From: GWB1-38-13 sp964488535
Lineage (GTDB): Bacteria > Patescibacteriota > Microgenomatia > UBA8517
DNA length: 23,409 nt
Assembly (NCBI GenBank): GCA_964488535.1
Contig: CAZAUT010000022.1
Location: 1-23,409, forward strand
Direction of reading: 5' to 3'
Shown here: one piece after another, positions 7,577 to 13,839 of the stretch
How positions within the stretch are numbered: the stretch's first letter is position 1
Layout: every line of letters starts with the position of its first letter
Program-made: the position numbers and the translations under genes
Notes under the pieces: model-generated
Told to the model about the DNA's origin: nothing
The model's input: only the letters and a program-made list of their open reading frames with translations
The model's database searches: none

Positions 7577-7664
7577 TAATTCTCGGCGGGTTTGTTATAC
7601 ACATGAGCAAAACACTTCCTTTTGAGATAGGGATTTCCCAACCTGTCTGCCGGGCTCAAAAAAC

Positions 7665-8159
7665 CTAGTTGAAATCGAGTGTTTTAACGGATCTGTTTTC
7701 GATTATAAGAAGCTGTCCGCATTTGGGGAATTTTCCCAGGTCTGATTTGGTCGTCGATCCTTTTGTCAAAAGAGCTGTGAGGGTAGCAATCGGCCAGCCG
7801 TGAGAGCAAACGGCGCAATTTTCAATATTCTTGTTTTCGACTTCGGATATAAAGTTTTTTAACCTTTTTTCAAGCGCTTCGAGAGTTTCTTCTGCCCGGC
7901 TTAATCCTTCTTCTCTTATTCTTTCGTCGCGCGTGAAATTTTTACCGGTAATTTTGGAAATTATCGCGACGGTTTGGAGCGCGCGTTTGAAAGGTGATGT
8001 GTAGTTGTTATCCGAAAGTTTTCCATTGAGATAGTTGCCGATCTTTTCAGTTACAGGTACGGCTTCTGGGAGAATTTCGGCATCGGCGAAATGCTCTCCA
8101 TAGTGGAGATTATTCTTTGTGTAATAGGTTTCTCCGTGTCGGAAGATGTAGAACAACAT
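7665..8159 (-). CDS. Histidine phosphatase superfamily protein (phosphoglycerate-mutase-like)
   Basis: 164 aa. The RHGET motif at residues 7-11 carries the phospho-accepting His8; YTSPFKRALQTV supplies the conserved Arg; CAVCSHGWP near 117-125 supplies the second catalytic His. Family members remove or transfer phosphate from sugars, nucleotides or proteins. This short form lacks the insertions of cofactor-dependent phosphoglycerate mutase, so it is more likely a general phosphatase (CobC/SixA-like size). The substrate is unknown. It converges with the GH130 gene across an 88-nt gap. Upstream lies a repeat block (8165-8220) that would supply its promoter region. No SD. Confidence 0.85.
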   Translation of the reverse strand: MLFYIFRHGETYYTKNNLHYGEHFADAEILPEAVPVTEKIGNYLNGKLSDNNYTSPFKRALQTVAIISKITGKNFTRDERIREEGLSRAEETLEALEKRLKNFISEVENKNIENCAVCSHGWPIATLTALLTKGSTTKSDLGKFPKCGQLLIIENRSVKTLDFN

Positions 8160-8164
8160 AATTC

Positions 8165-8220
8165 AATAAATACCAATGAACACCAATATATACCAATAAA
8201 TACCAATTTCCAATTGGAAT
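8165..8220 (+). repeat. Dispersed ACCAAT-word repeat with terminal palindrome
   Basis: Contains a 23-nt exact copy (8165-8187) of a segment inside pth, then further ACCAATA words and a perfect 12-bp palindrome TTCCAATTGGAA (8208-8219). It is in the same + orientation as the pth copy. It lies directly upstream of the minus-strand histidine phosphatase; in that direction it reads TGG-TATTTA before the ATG, which might act as a -10 box. Confidence 0.7.
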
Positions 8221-8312
8221 TTGTTTTTTGGGGAGGTACGAGAAGTCAGTATATCGTATATAGTATATGGCATATAGGGGATATTAAATTTAAAAACCAA
8301 AAAGCAGATTAT

Positions 8313-8588
8313 TTAATCTTTTATTCTTAATTCTCCATTAACAATTTCTATATCGGCGATTTTTGGCAACGGTCTGATTTCACTATTAGCGTCCAGAAGT
8401 CTGTAACCAAACCAATTATTAATAAAAATAAGTACGGTATATCCTCTGTCTTTGAACCATTGCTCTTGGTCGACGATTGCTTTATCGCAGTACGGTTCCT
8501 CATGAATAAAGTTGCCATGACATGCGCGATGTCCAAAAGGACATGTTTCATAACAGGGTAATTTAGGGGGAAAAGATACTTCTTTCAT
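8313..8588 (-). CDS. Unknown small Cys/His-rich protein
   Basis: 91 aa, no family recognised. The N-terminal third holds CYETCPFGHRACHGNF followed by another Cys (EPYC), a spacing (C-x3-C-x3-H-x2-C, plus C) that could bind zinc or an iron-sulphur cluster. The C-terminal part (WFKDRGYTVLIFINNWFGYRLL) looks like a small alpha/beta unit. No signal peptide. It lies between the histidine phosphatase and the GIY-YIG gene, all on the minus strand. No SD is visible at the ATG. The intact frame and distinctive Cys pattern argue for a real gene. Confidence 0.55.
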   Translation of the reverse strand: MKEVSFPPKLPCYETCPFGHRACHGNFIHEEPYCDKAIVDQEQWFKDRGYTVLIFINNWFGYRLLDANSEIRPLPKIADIEIVNGELRIKD

Positions 8589-8606
8589 AATCCGGGAATA
8601 AAGTGA

Positions 8607-8620
8607 GCGGTGAGGGTGGG
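8607..8620 (+). repeat. Partial copy of the tRNA-Ser 3' end
   Basis: The 14 nt GCGGTGAGGGTGGG are identical to 9040-9053, the 3' acceptor and T-arm part of the tRNA-Ser gene. It lies just beyond the 3' end of the GIY-YIG gene. Confidence 0.55.
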
Positions 8621-8660
8621 TCTACTTCGTCAAAACTTCGGAGAAATTAGCAAGTTTTTC

Positions 8661-8897
8661 TCACATTAAATGTTTTTTTAGAAATGCCCTTCCTGAACCC
8701 GATTTTAGATATTTCTCAAAATTATAGGCAGTATATTTGTTTTGAAAAGCAAAATAGCAGACCAGTCTAAGGGGTAGACGTTTTTTAGTGGCAGAAACTT
8801 GTCCTTTATCATGACGAATCTTTCTATCTTTCAAGTTATTCGTACAACCAATATATGTTTTTCCATCAACGCATAAAAGTATGTATACGTAATACAT
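8661..8897 (-). CDS. GIY-YIG nuclease domain protein
   Basis: A 78-aa single-domain GIY-YIG protein of the UPF0213/YhbQ-like size class. YVYILLCVDGKTYIGCTNNLKDR carries the GIY/YIG pair and the conserved Arg; a His follows (RHDKG), and NFEKYLKSGSGRAFLKKH matches the usual C-terminal block. A longer in-frame reading to 9065 exists, but its extension (GSNPTLTA and SEVEG) is a translation of tRNA 3'-end and repeat DNA, so the internal ATG at 8897 is chosen. Such proteins may act in DNA repair or as mobile nucleases; the role is not known here. It is flanked on both sides by partial tRNA-Ser copies, which invites a mobility interpretation. Confidence 0.85.
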   Translation of the reverse strand: MYYVYILLCVDGKTYIGCTNNLKDRKIRHDKGQVSATKKRLPLRLVCYFAFQNKYTAYNFEKYLKSGSGRAFLKKHLM

Positions 8898-8943
8898 AAT
8901 TATTGATATGGCGGTTTTTAACTCGCCGTAGCGTCGAGAAGTT

Positions 8944-8962
8944 AACGAAGCTCGTCTTCGTT
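8944..8962. repeat. Small hairpin repeat
   Basis: AACGAAG (8944-8950) and CTTCGTT (8956-8962) form a perfect 7-bp stem with a 5-nt loop. Related CTTCG/CGAAG words recur at 8621-8640 and 8966-8980, making this a cluster of REP-like palindromes between the GIY-YIG gene and the tRNA. Confidence 0.5.
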
Positions 8963-8982
8963 GAAACTTCGACGAAGCGAAG

Positions 8983-9000
8983 GCGGTGAAGGTGGGATTC
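8983..9000 (+). repeat. Second partial copy of the tRNA-Ser 3' end
   Basis: GCGGTGAAGGTGGGATTC matches 9040-9057 with one mismatch, in the same orientation and 57 bp away. It lies between the GIY-YIG start and the intact tRNA. Confidence 0.6.
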
Positions 9001-9040
9001 CCTTCCACTTCGCTCAGGGTAAACTTCTCATCCTGTCTTG

Positions 9041-9130
9041 CGGTGAGGGTGGGATTCGAACCCACGGTAGCCTTAAAAAGACTACGACGGTTTTCAAGAC
9101 CGCTGCACTAGTCCACTATGCGACCTCACC
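9041..9130 (-). tRNA. tRNA-Ser (anticodon UGA)
   Basis: On the minus strand the 5' acceptor GGTGAGG pairs perfectly with the 3' CCTCACC, followed by discriminator G. The anticodon stem CGGTC/GACCG analogue encloses the loop CTTGAAA with anticodon TGA. A long variable arm (TCGTAGTCTTTTTAAGGCTA region) marks a class II tRNA, and GGGTTCGAATCCC is a standard T-arm. CCA is not encoded. It reads UCN codons (mainly UCA). Confidence 0.95.
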
Positions 9131-9233
9131 TTTCAGAAAACGTCAGCTTTTTGCCCCGAAAAGGCCAAATCCTCATCTTGGGTTATAGCTTTGAGTATTG
9201 CTATTATACCAAATAAACCAAGTAAAATTTTTT

Positions 9234-9247
9234 GTAATCCGGATTAC
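9234..9247. promoter_or_regulatory. 14-bp perfect palindrome, candidate operator
   Basis: GTAATCCGGATTAC is a perfect palindrome about 20 nt upstream of a TATAAT box (9268-9273), between the tRNA (minus) and the small membrane protein gene (plus). The position fits a dimeric regulator site. Confidence 0.45.
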
Positions 9248-9267
9248 GGAACAACCTTTTGATATAG

Positions 9268-9273
9268 TATAAT
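9268..9273 (+). promoter_or_regulatory. -10 box TATAAT, followed by a GC palindrome
   Basis: A consensus TATAAT without a convincing -35 box. It is followed by the perfect 12-bp palindrome ACCCGGCCGGGT (9282-9293) at the expected transcript start, which could be an operator or an RNA hairpin. Confidence 0.45.
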
Positions 9274-9304
9274 CTGCCTGCACCCGGCCGGGTTAAATCG
9301 ATAT

Positions 9305-9547
9305 ATGAATAAGGAGAATTATGGCGGACTGGCGGAAAAAAAGACGCCCCTGTGGAGGGAGGCTATGGACATACCGGAATATCTGACTGTGGGTGTGGGT
9401 CTTGTAGCCTTGGGAGCGGGAATTTTGACGAACCATCCTGCTTATGTTTGGGCGGGCGCGGTGGCAATGACTTTGGGATTTACGAGTCTGATGATAAGTG
9501 AAAGCATATTTCCCAAGAAGAAAAACTCTTCCTCTCAAACGCAATAG
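9305..9547 (+). CDS. Small unknown membrane protein, two transmembrane helices
   Basis: The frame encodes 80 aa from 9305. An in-frame ATG at 9365 has a good SD (GGAGG at 9354-9358, 6 nt upstream) and would give a 60-aa protein MDIPEYLTVGVG..., which is all the membrane part needs. Two hydrophobic helices (about 28-42 and 46-67 of the long form) are joined by a short NHPAYVW turn, and the tail is KKK-rich and polar. Family not recognised. A third ATG at 9321 in another frame, with AAGGAG upstream, opens a 21-codon basic peptide ending inside this gene. The start choice is uncertain. Confidence 0.6.
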   Translation: MNKENYGGLAEKKTPLWREAMDIPEYLTVGVGLVALGAGILTNHPAYVWAGAVAMTLGFTSLMISESIFPKKKNSSSQTQ

Positions 9548-9670
9548 TTTTTATATTCAAGAGATAAAAAGGATTGTAAGGTGACGTTCTGTATTTTACT
9601 TTAGGTATGCGGGGTATTGACTTAAGGAAAGTGCGGGAATACAATCCGTCCAATACTGTAAAAAACACTC

Positions 9671-10330
9671 ATGGCTGATATTGAAAGACAGTGGTATCGT
9701 ACAGGTTACACAGAAATCTCGAGTCAAGATATTTTTTCCCGGCAACAAATATTGAAGGACAGGGGTTTTGATTACAATCGAAGCGATAATTACGGTTCAG
9801 CCGTATTGTTGGAAAGGGTGCTTGCGTGGGACCGCCAAAATGCAGCCGATATCATGGGTGTTCATAGACTTCCGGAAGACATAGGTTTTCTTTGGAACTT
9901 TGCTGCTAAAACAAATTCTGCTTTGGAATACCTAGAATGGTATCAAAAAGCTTTGAGAACAAATCCTTTTTTGAAAGGTTCTGGACAAGAATACTCTGTT
10001 GGAAATAACAATAATTTGTTAAGAAACATCGGGTGGGGTTTTTTTGTGTTGGATTTTGCACGCCGTGAGGCTTTGGCGAGAGTGATTAAAGACCATCCCA
10101 ATCAAATTACATTTTGTCAATATCATGGTGATATTAGTATGGCATATTGGTATGAAAGTACAGACTGGTCTACGTGGACCTGGGGTGAATATCGCGACAA
10201 AAATTTTACGAGAGAAAATGTTTTGAGAAAGTGGCTAATGAACGAAAATAGGTATCAAAGAGGCCATTTGAGAAACATATCCGGAGAGTCATTTAATTTT
10301 GCGTATGGGGTATTTTACAGGAAAAGTTAA
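9671..10330 (+). CDS. Unknown cytosolic protein rich in aromatic residues
   Basis: 219 aa, no family recognised. It is unusually rich in Trp, Tyr, Asn and Arg (for example AYWYESTDWSTWTWGEYRD at about 157-175), with no signal peptide, membrane segment or recognisable motif. The helical middle (EYLEWYQKALRTNPFL) has a faint repeat-like look. It stands alone between the small membrane gene and the hydrolase pair, with 123 nt and 140 nt of noncoding DNA around it. A TACAAT hexamer upstream is a weak -10 candidate; no SD. Confidence 0.6.
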   Translation: MADIERQWYRTGYTEISSQDIFSRQQILKDRGFDYNRSDNYGSAVLLERVLAWDRQNAADIMGVHRLPEDIGFLWNFAAKTNSALEYLEWYQKALRTNPFLKGSGQEYSVGNNNNLLRNIGWGFFVLDFARREALARVIKDHPNQITFCQYHGDISMAYWYESTDWSTWTWGEYRDKNFTRENVLRKWLMNENRYQRGHLRNISGESFNFAYGVFYRKS

Positions 10331-10457
10331 TTTACATTTTTGAAAATTTTTCAGAAATAAATTGCGTTTGTTATTTAATCTTCGAAGAATATTTTGGAAT
10401 CAACCTTTATCCGGGAAAATAGTCTGGAGTGTTAAAGCGAAATCCAGGTTTTGGTAT

Positions 10458-10463
10458 TATAAT
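10458..10463 (+). promoter_or_regulatory. -10 box TATAAT placed for a leaderless transcript
   Basis: A perfect TATAAT ends 7 nt before the hydrolase ATG at 10471. No SD and no clear -35. The gap 10331-10470 holds nothing else recognisable. Confidence 0.5.
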
Positions 10464-10470
10464 TTTAGTA

Positions 10471-11211
10471 ATGAAAAAGGTTGCACTCATTCTTCACGGC
10501 TGGCCGCAAACGGAAATGAACCAACATTTTTTGGTGAAGTTCATGAAGAGCAGGGGTTATCTAGTAAATGTACCCAATCTGTATGAAATTGAAAAAAGTT
10601 GGGACATAAATCAAGTAACTGATTTTATAATTGCAAAATTAAAAGGAGCAACTCCTGATTTGATTGTCGGTATTTCGTTGGGGGGCCTTATTCTTCCTCA
10701 TATTGCCGTCAGATACCCCAATTCCAAACTGGTTTTTATTGCATCGGGAGTAAAATTTAATCCCAAATTTATACTGACAAAATTCGGGATCACGCTGTTG
10801 AAGATTCAATTAGTACGAAAAATGTTTGTTAAAATTGGAAACAAAATCCCTACGGCTATTTTAGAATTTATTTACAGAGCTTTCAATCCTTTTAAGGGAA
10901 AATTGGAGGACAAAAAACTGTACGGTGACGATTTGCGATGCAATATAAATGCGATAAAGGATCATTCTTTTGAAAAACACTTAATTTTATTGGATTTAAT
11001 TACGAGATTAGATAACAAATCGGTACTGTCCAATCTGCGAAACAAAGCTCTCATTTTTACCGGAGAGAATGATATTTTAATGCCAAAAAGTTGCGGGGAA
11101 GAAATACAAAAATATCTTTCAAACTGCGAGTTGGTTATTAAAAACGGCTCGCACTTTAACATTTTTGGTGAAGAGGATTTGCAAAAACTAAACGAGTTTC
11201 TTCATATGTGA
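10471..11211 (+). CDS. Alpha/beta hydrolase, RBBP9/YdeN-like (copy 1)
   Basis: 246 aa. Starts MKKVALILHGWP, with the HGWP oxyanion-type turn. The nucleophile elbow is GISLGG (about 80-85) within DLIVGISLGGLILPHIA. A late GENDILMP supplies the acidic residue and NGSHFNIF the catalytic His, completing a Ser-Asp-His triad. Such small serine hydrolases have poorly defined substrates. The frame is open 14 codons further upstream, but the ATG at 10471 matches the paralogue's start. It is followed 139 nt later by a second copy, whose first 36 nt are identical. Confidence 0.85.
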   Translation: MKKVALILHGWPQTEMNQHFLVKFMKSRGYLVNVPNLYEIEKSWDINQVTDFIIAKLKGATPDLIVGISLGGLILPHIAVRYPNSKLVFIASGVKFNPKFILTKFGITLLKIQLVRKMFVKIGNKIPTAILEFIYRAFNPFKGKLEDKKLYGDDLRCNINAIKDHSFEKHLILLDLITRLDNKSVLSNLRNKALIFTGENDILMPKSCGEEIQKYLSNCELVIKNGSHFNIFGEEDLQKLNEFLHM

Positions 11212-11213
11212 AT

Positions 11214-11335
11214 CCCCTCCGGGTCAGAGACCCTCTGGGTCGGCGACCGATATGCACGCCACGTTTGACGCGGTAGGCACGTTTCCATATCCGATATGCA
11301 AATATATAGATTCTGGACAAGCCAGAGTGACAAGA
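11214..11335. repeat. Cluster of GC-rich REP-like palindromes between hydrolase paralogues
   Basis: Contains GGGTC-AGA-GACCC (11221-11233), GGTCG-G-CGACC (11238-11248) and a TCTGG-ACAAG-CCAGA hairpin (about 11311-11325). A related segment (CCTCT-GGG-CGG-GACCGG words) recurs at 17656-17680. It may have arisen with the gene duplication, or act as mRNA stabilising or terminating structure. Confidence 0.6.
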
Positions 11336-11350
11336 GGATAATTTGTTTTG

Positions 11351-12094
11351 ATGAAAAAGGTTGCACTCATTCTTCACGGCTGGCCGAGAAAAGATATAAA
11401 AGAACGCTTCTTGCTAAATTTTCTGCAAAAGAATGACTATGAAGTTTTTACCCCGAACCTCTATGTCGTTGACAAAGGAATGAAGGTTGAAGGTCTTGTC
11501 AGGTATATTACATCACAGCTTAAAGGAAAAAAACCGGACCTGATAGTCGGAATATCGATGGGAGGTCTGATACTTCCTCATATTGCAGAAAGATATCCCA
11601 GTGCAAAATTAATTTTTATTGCGACGAGTGCGTTTTTGAAGCCCCAGTCAAGACTTATGAAAATCGGATTCCGTTTACTGAGATATAAGTTTTTTCGAAA
11701 AATTGTGGTGAATTTCGGAAATCTTGCATCGATCCGTCTTTTAATGTTTCTGCATAAAGTATTAAGCCCGTCCGCAAGAGGACGGGGAAGGGATACAAGT
11801 ATTAAAGATCTTCGGAACAACCTTAAAGAAATTAAATGCCGTTCTTTCACAAAACATCTAGCGCTTTATGATCTGATCTGCCGTATTGACAATACGGATA
11901 TTTTGAAAAAACTTAAAAACACTTCACTTATTTTTAACGGCAGCGACGACAGGATAATGCCCCTTTTTGGGGGAGAGTATATCAGCAATCTTCTTCATAA
12001 CTGCACCTATATAGTGAATAAAGCCAAACATTTTAATGTATTTAAAAAACAGGATTTGGATGAAGTGGGAAGTTTTCTGAAAAAGGAATATTAA
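11351..12094 (+). CDS. Alpha/beta hydrolase, RBBP9/YdeN-like (copy 2)
   Basis: 247 aa, a clear paralogue of the preceding gene over its whole length: MKKVALILHGWP start, GISMGG nucleophile elbow, GSDDRIMP acidic loop and KAKHFNVF His loop, so the triad is intact. Paralogues differ strongly outside the motifs, so the duplication is not recent, yet the first 36 nt are identical, suggesting local conversion or strong constraint. A GC-rich hairpin (11767-11786) lies in frame, coding PSARGRGR where copy 1 has FKGKLEDK. A TTG lies one codon upstream of the chosen ATG. Confidence 0.85.
   Translation: MKKVALILHGWPRKDIKERFLLNFLQKNDYEVFTPNLYVVDKGMKVEGLVRYITSQLKGKKPDLIVGISMGGLILPHIAERYPSAKLIFIATSAFLKPQSRLMKIGFRLLRYKFFRKIVVNFGNLASIRLLMFLHKVLSPSARGRGRDTSIKDLRNNLKEIKCRSFTKHLALYDLICRIDNTDILKKLKNTSLIFNGSDDRIMPLFGGEYISNLLHNCTYIVNKAKHFNVFKKQDLDEVGSFLKKEY
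11767..11786. repeat. In-frame hairpin within hydrolase copy 2
   Basis: CCCGTCC (11767-11773) and GGACGGG (11780-11786) form a perfect 7-bp stem with loop GCAAGA. It encodes PSARGRGR in a region not conserved with the paralogue. Confidence 0.6.
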
Positions 12095-12109
12095 TGTTAT
12101 AGTTGATAC

Positions 12110-12302
12110 AGGCGATAAGTAATAAGTAGTAAGCAGAATGTAGGGATAGGAAAAGTGTATAACGTATTATGTATAACGTATTATGGGGCGGGAAGGGAAG
12201 ATACAGAGATACCAGGATATTACGATATTAAGATACTGTGACACTGCGATACTAAGAAAAAAGTATATTGTATGTTGTATATGGTATATAGGGAGGAAGG
12301 GG
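12110..12302 (+). repeat. Intergenic mosaic of short purine-rich words (block A)
   Basis: Successive short-word modules: AATAAGTAGTAAG, then GTGTATAACGTATTATG repeated, then GATAC/GATATT words of period about 8-9, then GTATGTTGTATATGGTATAT. The same modules recur at 18664-18850, 21340-21598 and 23095-23409, always with G/A on the + strand. No gene is visible in this gap. Confidence 0.8.
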
Positions 12303-12334
12303 GAATTTTTCAAATAATTTAACAATTTACTAAA

Positions 12335-12784
12335 ATGAAACATAACAAATGGGTGGTTTTTTACACACTGGCGGTTTCGTCGTTATTTATTTTTGCCCTG
12401 TTTATTTTGAAGGACTCATATTTGGAAAATTTTCCGACAATAGGGTATTTTTCATCACCCGAAGCACTCGATCTAAAAATAAGTATATTATGTAAGCTGG
12501 AAAAATACGAATCTATTGCATTGTCTTCAGCGAGACTTTATAGGGATGAATATGTGGTAATTGATGGCAGTGAACTTGATGAGGGAGCCGGGGGTTATAT
12601 CGAGGCAGCAGGGCAGTTATGTAAATCCATAGATTATGCAAGAAAAATTGAAAAAACAAAGACGGACGGGGATTTATGGGTTTATGATTTCCGTTTCGGA
12701 CTGTTTCACGATTCGGGCAGGGAGTATAAGGTAGTTTTGCTGGACAGGCAGTGGAGGTATGTTTTAGTGGTTGACGAAAATTGA
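12335..12784 (+). CDS. Unknown protein with N-terminal membrane anchor
   Basis: 149 aa. Residues 7-25 (VVFYTLAVSSLFIFALFIL) form a signal-anchor after a short basic start (MKHNK). The rest is polar and probably exposed at the outer face, with two cysteines (about 50 and 97) that could form a disulfide. I see no known domain. It ends 30 nt before thioredoxin, and its stop overlaps a TTGACA hexamer that may belong to the trxA promoter. The redox neighbourhood and its cysteines hint at, but do not prove, a link with thiol chemistry. Confidence 0.6.
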   Translation: MKHNKWVVFYTLAVSSLFIFALFILKDSYLENFPTIGYFSSPEALDLKISILCKLEKYESIALSSARLYRDEYVVIDGSELDEGAGGYIEAAGQLCKSIDYARKIEKTKTDGDLWVYDFRFGLFHDSGREYKVVLLDRQWRYVLVVDEN

Positions 12785-12799
12785 CAGGGTGGGTATATT
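12781..12799 (+). promoter_or_regulatory. TTGACA / TATATT pair upstream of trxA (short spacing)
   Basis: TTGACA (12781-12786), 7 nt, then TATATT (12794-12799). The same pair with the same 7-nt spacing and a GG before the second box occurs upstream of the DsbA-like gene (14843-14861). The spacing is far shorter than a standard sigma-70 promoter, so either only the -10 acts or the motif is a shared regulatory site. Confidence 0.35.
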
Positions 12800-12814
12800 T
12801 TAACTCGTATTAAT

Positions 12815-13132
12815 ATGACCATACAGGTAACAGATTCGGATTTTCAAGAGAAGGTTCTTTCCTCGGATCTTCCTGTGCTTGTTGATTTTTACGCCGATTG
12901 GTGCGGACCTTGCAAAATGGCTGCACCGATTTTAGAGGAATTGTCGGACGATTACAAAGACAGGCTGGTTATTGCCAAGATTAATGTCGACCAGAATCCG
13001 GCGAGTGCGCAAAAGTATGATGTGATGAGTATACCCACGGTGATTTTGATAAAAGACGGTAATGAAGTGGGGAGACAAATCGGTTTTGCAGGAAAAAATG
13101 GATATGAGGAACTGATTAAGAAAGCATTTTAG
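12815..13132 (+). CDS. trxA: Thioredoxin
   Basis: 105 aa, full length for thioredoxin. Active site WCGPC with Cys30 and Cys33, and the cis-Pro loop SIPT at residues 72-75. It is a cytosolic disulfide reductase recycled by thioredoxin reductase, encoded about 700 nt downstream. No SD precedes the ATG. The close presence of trxB and a DsbA-like gene makes a redox cluster. Confidence 0.96.
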   Translation: MTIQVTDSDFQEKVLSSDLPVLVDFYADWCGPCKMAAPILEELSDDYKDRLVIAKINVDQNPASAQKYDVMSIPTVILIKDGNEVGRQIGFAGKNGYEELIKKAF

Positions 13133-13134
13133 AG

Positions 13135-13225
13135 TGTAAGAGTAGAAGAGCAGGAGAGCGTGAGTTAGAAGGTGGTTGGAAAAATATTTGTTTTACTTAT
13201 ACTCTTCCACTCTTTACTCTCCCGC
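13135..13225. repeat. Imperfect long inverted repeat of GAGAG/CTCTC words
   Basis: A purine-rich arm (about 13134-13166) and a pyrimidine-rich arm (about 13199-13229) are imperfect reverse complements. The structure would form after the trxA stop and just before the SD of the next gene, so it may act as a terminator-like or RBS-sequestering hairpin. Confidence 0.4.
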
Positions 13226-13239
13226 TCTGATTGAGGAGG
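13176..13239 (+). promoter_or_regulatory. Promoter and strong SD for the disordered TTG-start gene
   Basis: TTGGAA (13176-13181), 16 nt, TATACT (13198-13203) is a reasonable sigma-70-like promoter. AGGAGG (13234-13239) within GAGGAGGTGAT is a near-perfect SD, 9 nt before the TTG at 13249. This decides the non-ATG start. Confidence 0.55.
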
Positions 13240-13248
13240 TGATTTATC

Positions 13249-13608
13249 TTGGATCCTAATAATACAACAACAAATCCTTTGGGAAGTTCCGTGCCTTCAG
13301 GCACGACACTACCGGTTGACGACCCAGTTAGTTCTGTTGGGGCAGTACAAGCGCCGGTTGAACCTGTTGCCGGTACACCCGTAGGAGGGCCCACCGTCAG
13401 CGAACCGACACAGACTGATAACCCCTTTGTTTCGGGAGAGTCTCCGACTCTGGAAGTACCCGACTCGGGAGAGCCGACTGCTCCCGAACCGACTGTTACA
13501 ACTGAATTGCCGGCAGTTGAAGAAACGGTTGAGGCAGGCATTGCCGACCCAACAGTTGAGACGGCCGATACAACAGGACTTGGAGGAGTAGCAAAACCAA
13601 CAGTGTAA
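13249..13608 (+). CDS. Low-complexity acidic Pro/Thr/Val-rich protein, TTG start
   Basis: 119 aa, almost entirely disordered: repeats of EPT, VPD, PTV and TTE patterns, very acidic, with no aromatic core, no Cys and no basic residues before the end. There is no classical signal peptide or sorting signal. Despite looking like noise, it has one of the three strong SD sequences in the window (GAGGAGGTGAT) at a TTG start, which argues for real and probably abundant translation. It sits between trxA and trxB. Function unknown; possible roles are a linker, a secreted or surface protein, or a solubility-type protein. The minus-strand frame over the same DNA is a composition shadow. Confidence 0.6.
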   Translation: MDPNNTTTNPLGSSVPSGTTLPVDDPVSSVGAVQAPVEPVAGTPVGGPTVSEPTQTDNPFVSGESPTLEVPDSGEPTAPEPTVTTELPAVEETVEAGIADPTVETADTTGLGGVAKPTV

Positions 13609-13667
13609 ATTGGCGTTTTTTTTGCCGTAATACATTTATTTTTGTGTGTTTGGTGTGTGTTGTGTAT

Positions 13668-13780
13668 AAACGAAAATAGTTTATAGAAATCGGAAAATTG
13701 TAGTAGAGATTAGATATTGGAAAGTAGTGTTTACGAATTTCAATTTTCGATTATCTATTACCGATTTCTGTTTTCCTTCA
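13668..13780. repeat. Imperfect inverted words before trxB
   Basis: CGAAAATAG, AGAAATCGG and AAAATTG (about 13670-13699) recur as reverse complements in CAATTTTCG and ACCGATTTCTG (about 13741-13770). They lie in the 231-nt gap between the disordered gene and trxB, in a region open in the trxB frame but with hydrophobic nonsense composition. Confidence 0.35.
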
Positions 13781-13822
13781 ACGAATTTCTGTTTTTGTTT
13801 GCTGCTTATTGTTTTCTTTTTG

Positions 13823-13831
13823 TGGTATATT
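13823..13831 (+). promoter_or_regulatory. Extended -10 (TGG-TATATT) for trxB
   Basis: TGG followed by TATATT (13826-13831) ends 8 nt before the ATG at 13840, with no SD. This placement supports the internal start over the longer open frame beginning near 13717. Confidence 0.5.
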
Positions 13832-13839
13832 TGACTTAC

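Noticed and set aside
7617..7660. Bidirectional terminator between the GH130 and phosphatase genes (TTTTGAG/CTCAAAA arms)
   Set aside because: The arms are far apart and no U-tract follows on either strand.
8661..9065. 134-aa form of the GIY-YIG protein
   Set aside because: The extra N-terminus translates tRNA 3'-end and repeat DNA (GSNPTLTA, SEVEG); the domain starts at the ATG at 8897.
13197..13635. Minus-strand frames over the disordered protein gene
   Set aside because: They are composition shadows of the EPT/PTV repeats and lack starts with SD or -10 boxes; the plus strand has a strong SD.
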